The notes below the pieces were generated by a model. That model did no database searches. It was not told the origin of the DNA and was given only the letters and a program-made list of their open reading frames with translations. From contig CALMAD010000097.1 in the NCBI GenBank assembly GCA_937859105.1, positions 1-12,163 on the forward strand: 12,163 bases of DNA. Reading direction: 5' to 3'. A program made the position numbers and the translations under genes. Shown piece after piece: positions 1-5,964 of this stretch; position 1 is the stretch's first letter; each line of letters starts with the position of its first letter. The DNA comes from an uncultured Propionibacteriaceae bacterium (lineage in GTDB: Bacteria; Actinomycetota; Actinomycetes; Propionibacteriales; Propionibacteriaceae).

Positions 1-64
1 GCTTTTCGGGCGGACCCCGCGTCGCTCGGGCGGTTACCCCGCGCTTTTCCGGACGGTTGCCCGC
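1..64. repeat. Three imperfect direct repeats upstream of the lactonase gene
   Basis: Three related blocks follow each other: CGGGCGGACCCCGCG (7-21), CGGGCGGTTACCCCGCG (27-43) and CCGGACGGTTGCCCGC (49-64), spaced about 20-22 bp. GCTTTTC occurs at 1-7 and again at 43-49, so there is also a 42-bp repeat. The block ends just before the start region of the lactonase gene and could be an operator array, or the tail of something that begins left of the window. The repeats are imperfect and G+C-rich, so chance similarity is possible. Confidence 0.35.
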
Positions 65-80
65 TGTCTAGGGTGGGGAC

Positions 81-1127
81 ATGACTAGCACCCTCGTCCT
101 GATCGCCAATGCGGGCGACGCGACCGTCTCCGCGTTCGAGTTGGACGCCGCGGCCAGCCCCGCGTCCCTGCGCTACCTCGCGTCCAACGCCCTGCCCGCG
201 CCGAGCAGCACGTTCGCGGTGGACGCCGAAGCCCTCCGCGTCTACGCGGGCGTGAAGGCCACCGAGGAGGAGCCGAACCGCATCCTCACGCTCGCGCTCG
301 ACCCGTCGACGGGCGAGCTGACGCAGGAGTCCGAGGTGGAGGTGGACGCCTCCGTCACCTACCTCGCGCTCTCGCCCGACCGGAAGTCGCTGCTCGGCGC
401 CAGCTACGGCGGCGGCGTGGGCCACGTGTGGCCGGTCACGGACGGTGTCGTGGGGACGCCGACGGCGTCCGTCGAATTCCCGAACCTGCACTGCGTGGTC
501 ACGTCCTCGGACGGCTGCGCCTACTTCGTCTCCCTGGGGGCCGACCTGGTGGCGCAGTACCGCCTCGGCGGCGGCCTGCTGACGCCGCTCGACCCGCCGA
601 CCGTCGAGCTGCCGCAGGGCAGCGGGCCGCGGCACCTGATTCTCAACGCCGCGGAGGACGCGGCCTACCTGATGACCGAGTTCACGGGGAAGGCGTTCCG
701 GCTGGCGCGGGCGTCCGACGGCACGCTCACCGTGGAGGAGGAGGTGGCGGCCTACGACACCGACGCCGGGCTGCGGCAGAGCGTGTTCGGGGCCGACCCG
801 GTCGAGGGGCACCTCGTCTGGGGCGCCGACCTGCACCTCGCGCGCGACGAGCGGTTCCTGGTCTGCTCCGAGCGCACCGAGTCGACGCTGGCCACGGTGG
901 CGCTGGGGGAGGACGGGTCGTTCCGCGGCGTCCTGGCGCTCGCCGAGACCGAGAAGCAGCCGCGTGGGTTCGGCGTGGCGCCCGACGGCGTCCATCTGGT
1001 GGCGGTCGGCGAGGAGTCGACGCAGGCGAGCCTGTACGCGGTCGGTGACGACGGCGTCCTGGAGCAGGAGGGCCGCGTCCGGACGGGCGCGGGCGCCAAC
1101 TGGGTGCGCTTCGTCGAGGTGGGCTGA
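81..1127 (+). CDS. Lactonase-family beta-propeller protein (6-phosphogluconolactonase-like)
   Basis: The 348-residue product reads as a seven-bladed propeller of the Lactonase family (PF10282), whose characterised members include cycloisomerase-type 6-phosphogluconolactonases (YbhE/Pgl). Family hallmarks seen are the N-terminal strand LVLIANAGDATVSAFELD, repeated blade strands with S-x-DG turns, a central G-PRHL motif near residue 180, a blade with LARDERFLVCSERT near 255-268, and the C-terminal PRGFGVAPDG near 295 that precedes the last blades. There is no signal peptide, so it is probably cytoplasmic. The ATG at 81 follows a modest GGTGGGGAC ribosome site and is the first start that keeps the first propeller strand. 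The gene stands alone and converges on otsA, 25 bp away. Its length matches the family. Catalysis on 6-phosphogluconolactone is not proven by sequence, because many homologues have unknown substrates. Confidence 0.85.
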   Translation: MTSTLVLIANAGDATVSAFELDAAASPASLRYLASNALPAPSSTFAVDAEALRVYAGVKATEEEPNRILTLALDPSTGELTQESEVEVDASVTYLALSPDRKSLLGASYGGGVGHVWPVTDGVVGTPTASVEFPNLHCVVTSSDGCAYFVSLGADLVAQYRLGGGLLTPLDPPTVELPQGSGPRHLILNAAEDAAYLMTEFTGKAFRLARASDGTLTVEEEVAAYDTDAGLRQSVFGADPVEGHLVWGADLHLARDERFLVCSERTESTLATVALGEDGSFRGVLALAETEKQPRGFGVAPDGVHLVAVGEESTQASLYAVGDDGVLEQEGRVRTGAGANWVRFVEVG

Positions 1128-1156
1128 CCCGAGTGGCCGGGCGCCGCGCGGGTCAG
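1124..1156. terminator. Bidirectional hairpin between convergent lactonase and otsA genes
   Basis: CTGACCCG (1124-1131) and CGGGTCAG (1149-1156) are perfect 8-bp inverted arms around a 17-nt G+C-rich loop. The lactonase TGA (1125-1127) lies in the left arm and the otsA stop (read as TCA at 1153-1155 on the plus strand) lies in the right arm, so one hairpin can serve both convergent transcripts. No U-tract follows, as is common for actinobacterial terminators. Confidence 0.6.
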
Positions 1157-2592
1157 TCGGCGTCCGGCTCGTCGGGGTCGTGGACGGCCAGGTCGTGCAG
1201 GAAGGTCTCCGCCCAGCGGTTGATGTCGTGGGTGAAGACCTGCCGGCGCAGCGCGCGCATGCGCCGGCGCTTGCGGTCGGGCGAATCGTTCATCGCCTGC
1301 AGGATCGTCTCTTTCATGCCGTTGATGTCGTATGGGTTCACCTGGTAGCTGCGCTTCAGTTCGAGCGCGGCGCCGGCGAACTCGCTGAGCACGAGCGCGC
1401 CCGTGTTCCCGGGGCGGCAGGCGAGGTACTCCTTCGCGACCAGGTTCATGCCGTCGCGCAGGGGCGTCACCACCATCACGTCGGCGATCCGGTACATCGC
1501 GGCCATCTCGGCTCGCGGCAGCGAGGTGTGCAGGTAGGTGATGGGGGCGCGTCCGACACGACCCATGTCGCCGTTGATGCGCCCGACCAGCAGTTCGATG
1601 TCGTCGCGGAGCCGCTTGTACTCCTCGACGCGTTCGCGGGACGGCGTCGCCACCTGCACGAACACCGCCTCGTCGGGGTCGAGCTCGCCGTCCTTGAAGA
1701 GCTCGCCGAACGCGCGGATTCGCTGCCGCAGGCCCTTCGTGTAGTCGAGGCGGTCGACGCCGAAGAAGACGGTCTTGGCGTCCAACTCCTGGCGGAGCTC
1801 CTTGGCCCGGGCGACGACCTCGGGCGAGTTCGACAGCGACTCGAACGCTTCGGAGTCGATGGAGATCGGGTAGGCGGCCGCGCGGGCGTGGCGTCCGTCG
1901 GGGGTGGAGAACCCGTCGCGCTTCGTCGCGTAGCCGAGCGCGGTGCGCAGGAGGCGGAGGTAGTTGTGGGCGGCGCTCGGCGTCTGGAATCCGACGAGGT
2001 CGGAGCCGGCCAGGCCCTCCAGGATCTGCCGGCGCCACGGCAGCTGCTGGAACAGCTCGGCCGGTGGGAACGGGATGTGGAGGAAGAACCCGATCTTCAG
2101 ATCCGGGCGCTGGTCGCGGAGCATCTGGGGGACGAGCTGCAACTGGTAGTCCTGCACCCAGACGGTGGCGTCCGGCTCCGCGGTCTGGGCCGCGGCGTCC
2201 GCGAAGCGACGATTGATGGCGACGTACGCGTCCCACCACTCGCGGTGGAACTCGGGGAACGCGACCGAGTCGTGGTACAGCGGCCAGAGCGTCGCGTTCG
2301 ACATGCCCTCGTAGTACTCCTCGACCTCGCCCGCCGAAAGCGGCACGGGGACGAGCTTGATGCCGTCGGCCTCGAACGGGCTGAGCGTCTCGTCGGGGGC
2401 GCCGTGCCACCCGATCCACGCGCCCTCGTTCGCCTTCATGACCGGTTCGAGGGCCGTGACGAGCCCGCCGGGCGCGGTTCGCCAGGAGGTTTCGCCGTCG
2501 TTCTGCACCCGCTCGACCGGCAGGCGGTTCGCCACGACGACGAACGATGCTGTGTAGCTTTCAGGGGACCCGTTGGAAGAATTGCCGTTCAC
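1153..2592 (-). CDS. otsA: Alpha,alpha-trehalose-phosphate synthase (UDP-forming), OtsA
   Basis: A GT20 retaining glycosyltransferase that transfers glucose from UDP-glucose to glucose-6-phosphate, giving trehalose-6-phosphate in the cytoplasm. Visible signatures, numbered from the chosen start: ANRLPVE (21-27), WIGWHG (59-64), WPLYH (103-107), VQDYQL with the active-site Asp (146-151), FFLHIPFP (169-176), DRLDYTKG with the sugar-nucleotide Arg and Lys (280-287), [13 protein letters not shown] (377-389) and LSEFAGAA. The length, 479 residues, suits the family. The GTG at 2592 is chosen because GGAGGTGG stands 6 nt upstream; an in-frame TTG at 2634 would add 14 residues and bury that ribosome site in the coding sequence. 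otsB lies divergently 69 bp away and supplies the next step, so the pair forms a complete trehalose pathway. The catalytic residues are intact. Confidence 0.96.
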   Translation of the reverse strand: MNGNSSNGSPESYTASFVVVANRLPVERVQNDGETSWRTAPGGLVTALEPVMKANEGAWIGWHGAPDETLSPFEADGIKLVPVPLSAGEVEEYYEGMSNATLWPLYHDSVAFPEFHREWWDAYVAINRRFADAAAQTAEPDATVWVQDYQLQLVPQMLRDQRPDLKIGFFLHIPFPPAELFQQLPWRRQILEGLAGSDLVGFQTPSAAHNYLRLLRTALGYATKRDGFSTPDGRHARAAAYPISIDSEAFESLSNSPEVVARAKELRQELDAKTVFFGVDRLDYTKGLRQRIRAFGELFKDGELDPDEAVFVQVATPSRERVEEYKRLRDDIELLVGRINGDMGRVGRAPITYLHTSLPRAEMAAMYRIADVMVVTPLRDGMNLVAKEYLACRPGNTGALVLSEFAGAALELKRSYQVNPYDINGMKETILQAMNDSPDRKRRRMRALRRQVFTHDINRWAETFLHDLAVHDPDEPDAD

Positions 2593-2661
2593 TTCGCCCA
2601 CCTCCACCCCTAACTTAGGAACTGCAAGGCTCAACCGCTACCCACTTTGAGGGGGACGCCC
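2593..2661. promoter_or_regulatory. Divergent otsA/otsB control region with palindrome CCTAACTTAGG
   Basis: This 69-bp gap must hold the start signals of both trehalose genes unless they are read from elsewhere. It contains the palindrome CCTAACTTAGG at 2609-2619 (arms CCTAA/TTAGG with one central base). On the plus strand TAACTT (2611-2616) fits a TAnnnT -10 element for otsB, with TTCACT (2589-2594) 16 bp upstream as a poor -35. The palindrome gives TAAGTT on the other strand, but that would start otsA mRNA at its ribosome site, so it is less convincing there. Promoter assignment is tentative. Confidence 0.35.
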
Positions 2662-3483
2662 GTGTCCATCGTCACCGAAGAGGGACGCCGCGCCTGGCAG
2701 TCCATCGTCGCGAACCCGGGCGGGACGCTGCTCTGCAGCGACTTCGACGGGGTGCTGTCGCCGATCGTCCTGAACCCCGACGAGGCGTACGCCGACCCGG
2801 CGACCATCGCCGCGCTGAGCCGGCTGGGCGGCGTCCTGGGGAAGATCGCGATCGTCACCGGACGCGTCGCGCGCAAAGCCGTGCAGCTCGGCCGGCTCGA
2901 CGGGGACGCCGGGCTGCGGGGCATGTCGGTGCTCGGGTTGTACGGGCAGGAGCGGTGGGACGCCGCGTCCGGGGAGTATCTGGAGCCCGAGCCGCCCGCG
3001 GGGCTGGAGGACGTGAAGGCCGAGCTGCCGGGGGTGCTGCGTGCGGCCGGCGTCGAGGCGGCGCGGGTGGAGGACAAGCGGCTGTCGATCGGCGTCCACA
3101 CGCGCGCGCTGCCCGACCCGGCTGGGGCGTTCGCCGCCCTGGAGGGGCCTGTGTACGAGCTGGCCGCGCGGCACGGGCTCGTCGTCGAGCCGGGGAAGAA
3201 CGTGCTGGAGATCCGTGGGGAGGGCGTCGACAAGGGGGACGCCGTCCGGGCGCTCGTGGGGGAGGTGCGCCCGGCGGTGGTGATCTTCGCCGGCGACGAC
3301 CTGGGCGACGTGGCCGCCTTCCGGGCGGTGAGGGAACTGCGTCGTGAGGGCCTGAAGGGGCTGCTGATCTGCTCCGGATCCGACGAGCAGGACGCCCTGG
3401 TCGAGCTGGCCGACGTCGTCGTCGACGGTCCGGCGGGGGTGGCGAGGTTGTTTGCCGAACTCGCCGACGCGTTGGGTGTGTGA
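2662..3483 (+). CDS. otsB: Trehalose-6-phosphate phosphatase, OtsB
   Basis: A HAD-superfamily phosphatase (type IIB cap) that removes phosphate from trehalose-6-phosphate to give trehalose, the second step after OtsA. With the start chosen here (273 residues) the motifs are: motif I CSDFDGVLSPI with nucleophile Asp27 and acid/base Asp29, motif II IVTGR (64-68), a GLYGQER stretch (92-98) typical of OtsB, motif III Lys in GVDKG (188-192) and motif IV AGDDLGD (210-216). The GTG at 2662 has GAGGGGG about 7 nt upstream. An in-frame TTG at 2647 overlaps that ribosome site and is rejected. The DGT of canonical motif I is DGV here, which keeps the essential Asp residues. It is divergent from otsA and convergent with the PaaX-type gene. 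Confidence 0.95.
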   Translation: MSIVTEEGRRAWQSIVANPGGTLLCSDFDGVLSPIVLNPDEAYADPATIAALSRLGGVLGKIAIVTGRVARKAVQLGRLDGDAGLRGMSVLGLYGQERWDAASGEYLEPEPPAGLEDVKAELPGVLRAAGVEAARVEDKRLSIGVHTRALPDPAGAFAALEGPVYELAARHGLVVEPGKNVLEIRGEGVDKGDAVRALVGEVRPAVVIFAGDDLGDVAAFRAVRELRREGLKGLLICSGSDEQDALVELADVVVDGPAGVARLFAELADALGV

Positions 3484-3489
3484 GGTGGG

Positions 3490-3527
3490 GTGAGGCGTCC
3501 TGCCGTTGAAGGGCAGAATTGCCTCAC
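3490..3527. terminator. Bidirectional hairpin between otsB and the paaX-like gene
   Basis: GTGAGGC (3490-3496) pairs with GCCTCAC (3521-3527), and inside it CTGCC (3500-3504) pairs with GGCAG (3512-3516) around a GTTGAAG loop. The otsB stop ends 7 nt before the stem. The stop codon of the convergent gene (TCA at 3524-3526 on the plus strand) lies within the right arm. The position and two-part stem support a shared terminator. Confidence 0.65.
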
Positions 3528-4456
3528 TGGAGCGTGCTCGGGGGGCGGCCGAGGAGGCCGCCGACGCGGAGGCGTCCGCTGAGGTGGGGGGCCTCCTCGG
3601 CGATCAGATCGTCCAGGGCCGACTGAGCGCCCGGCAGGGTGGCGCGGAAGAGCCGCTGGAAGAGTTCGGACGCCGCCAGGGCTCCGTGACCGGGCGGAAG
3701 CAATTCGTCGGGGAGGTCCGGGTCTTGCCACGGGGACGCCCGCCAGGCGTCCACCACCCGGATGTTCGCCGCGAACGCGTCCGCCGGTGCCAGTGACCCG
3801 CTTTCGGCGTCCCGGGCGAGCGAGCCGAAGGCGTCCAGGAAGGGCTCGTAGACGCGCGCGAGTTCGTCGAGATCCCAGGCGGTGAGCGGATCGACGCCGA
3901 CGAGTTCGTCGGCGTCCACGCGCACCGCCAGGTAGTCGCTCACGGCGTTCTCGGCGAAGAGCCGGCGTACCTCCTCGAGGCCGACGCGTGCCGAGACCCA
4001 CATGCCGGCCGGTAGGTGGCCGAAGCCGCGCCACTTCAGACCGTGACGGAGGCGGTCGCGGCGCGCGCGGTCGCCCTCGGGGACGCTGAAGCAGACGCAG
4101 GTCCACCGCCGATCCCACGCCCGTGCGGCCCGGAAGTCGGCGACTTGACGCATGCCGCGCACCATCCGCTGCTCGGCCTCGGGGGTGAGGCGGTACTCGG
4201 AACGCGTCCCCTGCTGACGCTGCGCGAGAAGCCCGCGCGTGGTCAGACGGCTCAGGCCGCTCTGCGCCGAACTGGGCGTCACCCCCAGGAGCCGGGCGCA
4301 GCGTGCCAGGAGACGCGACGGCAGCCACGTTGCGCCCCACAGCTCGCTGACAAGGGTGAACAGTAAGTGCTGGGTGCCGGAGCCGCGGCGTCCGGGACGC
4401 GGGAAGTCCAGTTCGGCGCCCGAGATGGTCGCGGGTGCACCGTCGGGACTCGTCAC
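3524..4456 (-). CDS. PaaX-family transcriptional repressor
   Basis: The 310-residue product has the PaaX layout. There is an N-terminal winged helix-turn-helix (about 29-95, with LGVTPSSAQSGLSRLTTRGLL as the likely reading helix and wing), then the family-typical central block starting WDRRWTCVCFSVPEG (114-128) and reaching GFGHLPAGMWVSAR (144-157). A C-terminal region follows with WDLDELARVYEPFL (194-207) and LPDELLPPGHG (248-258). PaaX itself represses phenylacetate catabolism and is released by phenylacetyl-CoA. No paa catabolic genes are present here, so this paralogue probably answers to another acid or acyl-CoA. It is divergent from the MHS transporter/hydrolase operon, which is its most likely target. 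GTG at 4456 is the only usable start because an in-frame TAG lies at 4468-4466. The strong ribosome site is 18 nt away, an odd spacing treated separately. Confidence 0.88.
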   Translation of the reverse strand: MTSPDGAPATISGAELDFPRPGRRGSGTQHLLFTLVSELWGATWLPSRLLARCARLLGVTPSSAQSGLSRLTTRGLLAQRQQGTRSEYRLTPEAEQRMVRGMRQVADFRAARAWDRRWTCVCFSVPEGDRARRDRLRHGLKWRGFGHLPAGMWVSARVGLEEVRRLFAENAVSDYLAVRVDADELVGVDPLTAWDLDELARVYEPFLDAFGSLARDAESGSLAPADAFAANIRVVDAWRASPWQDPDLPDELLPPGHGALAASELFQRLFRATLPGAQSALDDLIAEEAPHLSGRLRVGGLLGRPPSTLQ

Positions 4457-4464
4457 GGGCGCAT
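4453..4464 (-). other. Three-codon upstream ORF overlapping the paaX-like start
   Basis: On the minus strand GGGAGGTG stands about 9 nt before ATG CGC CCG TGA (4464-4453). Its stop overlaps the GTG start of the repressor gene as CCGTGA. The good ribosome site is well placed for this ATG and badly placed (about 18 nt) for the GTG. The repressor may therefore be translated by coupling to this minimal ORF. A sequencing frameshift or tolerance of long spacing are the alternatives. Confidence 0.35.
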
Positions 4465-4487
4465 GCTAGCGCACCTCCCGCTACGTC

Positions 4488-4542
4488 ATGCAGAAACATT
4501 GACGGTCGTGAAAATAACTGCATAGACTCCGTCCGACGGACG
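4488..4542 (+). promoter_or_regulatory. Promoter and candidate operators for the MHS transporter operon
   Basis: TTGACG (4499-4504) and TAGACT (4523-4528) are separated by 18 bp and form a good actinobacterial -35/-10 pair, with the ATG about 60 nt downstream. ATGCAG (4488-4493) and CTGCAT (4518-4523) form an inverted pair that brackets the -35 and touches the -10. CGTCCGACGGACG (4530-4542), with 6-bp arms around one base, lies over the expected transcription start. Either is a plausible operator for the divergently encoded PaaX-family protein. The region is A/T-richer than its surroundings, as expected for a divergent promoter. Confidence 0.5.
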
Positions 4543-4587
4543 CGTCCCGGCGTCCTCACCGTCCGCCGTTGTCACGAAGGAGTGATC

Positions 4588-5964
4588 ATGAGCACAGAGT
4601 CCCCCTCGGAGTTGGCCTCGCACGAACCCGTCGCGCCGGGCCCGGACGCCGACCACGCATCCTCCGCGCGACGCGCGGCCGTGGCCGCCTTCGTCGGCGG
4701 CACGCTGGAGTACTACGACTTCTTCCTGTACGTGTCGGCGTCCGCGCTGGTCTTCAACGAACTGTTCTTCCCACAGGTCGACGGACGCCTCGGGCAGGTG
4801 CTCTCGATGGCGACGATCGGCATCGGGTACGTCGTCCGGCCGCTGGCGGCCGTCGTGATCGGCCACCTGGGCGACCGGGTGAGCCGCAAGAAGATGCTGC
4901 TCTTCACGCTCCTGTTGATGGGCATCTCGACCACCGCGATCGGTCTGTTGCCGACCGCGCAGCAGATCGGCCCGGCCGCGGCGGTGCTGCTGGTCCTGCT
5001 GCGGGTGTGCCAGGGGATCTCGGCCGCCGGCGAGTCGGCCGGCGCCGCGACGATGGCGCTCGAGCACGCCCCCGAGGGTAAGCGCGGTTTCTACACGAGC
5101 TTCGTCAACACCGGGACGGTGTTCGGCGTCATGCTGTCGTCGCTCGCGTTCCTTCTCGTGTCGCTGCTGCCGCGCGAGCAGTTCCTGGCCTGGGGGTGGC
5201 GACTGCCGTTCCTTCTCAGCATCGTCGTCGCGTTCATCGGATTGTGGATCCGACGGACGCTGCCCGAGCCGGAGGTCTTCGAGCAGGTCCTCGAAGAGGA
5301 GGAGCAGACGAAGACGACCTGGCGCGAGTGGCCGCTGGTCGTCGTCTTCCGGCAGCACTGGCGCCGCGTGCTGGTCGGCATCGGCATCTACCTCGTGTCG
5401 GTCGTGTCGTCGATCTTCAGCGCGTTCGTGCTCTCGTACGGCGTCCGGTCCCTGCACATCGCCCAGCCCATCATGCTGGGCATGAACATCCTGACCGCCT
5501 TCCTCGGCATGTGCTTCCAGCCCATCGCCGGGCGCATCGCGGATCGCTTCGGCAGGAAACCGGTGTTCATGCTCGGATCGGTACTGAGCGCGGGCAGCAT
5601 CTTCTTCTTGCTGTGGTCCATGGGGACGGGCAGCATCGTCCTCATGTATCTCGGAGGCATCAGCCTGATGTCCATCTCGTACGGGCTGGTCAACGCCCTG
5701 TTCCCGCTGCTGCTGGGTGAGCTGTTCGAGACCGAGGTGCGGTTCTCCGGGGCGGCCATCACCAGCCAGCTCGCGCTCATCGTGACCGGATTCGCGCCGG
5801 CGATCGCGGCGTCCATTCAGGGCAGCGGACCGCAGGGCTGGCTGCCGGTCGCCACGGCGACGGCGGGCGCCTGCCTGGTGTCCGCCATGGTGACGGGCCT
5901 GTTCCTCAAGGAGACCTACCGCACGGACACCGCGCGACTGGGTCGGGAGGTGGCGGCCCGATGA
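4588..5964 (+). CDS. MFS transporter, metabolite:H+ symporter (MHS) family
   Basis: A 458-residue, roughly 12-helix inner-membrane symporter. The first helix region GTLEYYDFFLYVSASALVFNE (from residue 38) is the hallmark of the MHS family, whose characterised members carry organic acids and osmolytes such as shikimate, citrate, alpha-ketoglutarate and proline/betaine. Other signatures are GHLGDRVSRKK (92-102) in the 2-3 loop, RVCQGISAAGESAGA (139-153), GWRLPFLLS (203-211), a charged central loop at 226-258, the second-half repeat GRIADRFGRKP (315-325) and ELFETEVRFSGAA (378-390). The ATG at 4588 has AAGGAG 5 nt upstream, whereas upstream in-frame GTG codons lack support. The stop overlaps the following hydrolase start (ATGA), so the two are translationally coupled. 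The substrate cannot be read from sequence; the partner enzyme suggests an acid or ester. Confidence 0.92.
   Translation: MSTESPSELASHEPVAPGPDADHASSARRAAVAAFVGGTLEYYDFFLYVSASALVFNELFFPQVDGRLGQVLSMATIGIGYVVRPLAAVVIGHLGDRVSRKKMLLFTLLLMGISTTAIGLLPTAQQIGPAAAVLLVLLRVCQGISAAGESAGAATMALEHAPEGKRGFYTSFVNTGTVFGVMLSSLAFLLVSLLPREQFLAWGWRLPFLLSIVVAFIGLWIRRTLPEPEVFEQVLEEEEQTKTTWREWPLVVVFRQHWRRVLVGIGIYLVSVVSSIFSAFVLSYGVRSLHIAQPIMLGMNILTAFLGMCFQPIAGRIADRFGRKPVFMLGSVLSAGSIFFLLWSMGTGSIVLMYLGGISLMSISYGLVNALFPLLLGELFETEVRFSGAAITSQLALIVTGFAPAIAASIQGSGPQGWLPVATATAGACLVSAMVTGLFLKETYRTDTARLGREVAAR

Noticed and set aside
2615..2633. Iron box between otsA and otsB
   Set aside because: Only about 11 of 19 positions fit the consensus and the right arm is missing.
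2593..2634. TTG start at 2634 adding 14 residues to OtsA
   Set aside because: A perfect GGAGGTGG ribosome site lies inside that extension, 6 nt before GTG 2592, and the extension has no family similarity.
2631..4559. A 642-codon open frame on the minus strand across otsB and the paaX-like gene, and similar long antisense frames elsewhere (for example 7758-9875 plus)
   Set aside because: They are low-complexity Arg/Pro/Gly-rich translations that lie over well-recognised genes, as expected from very high G+C content.
4435..4587. Upstream GTG at 4435 for the MHS transporter
   Set aside because: It would translate the divergent promoter and overlap the repressor gene; ATG 4588 has AAGGAG just upstream and gives a normal family N-terminus.
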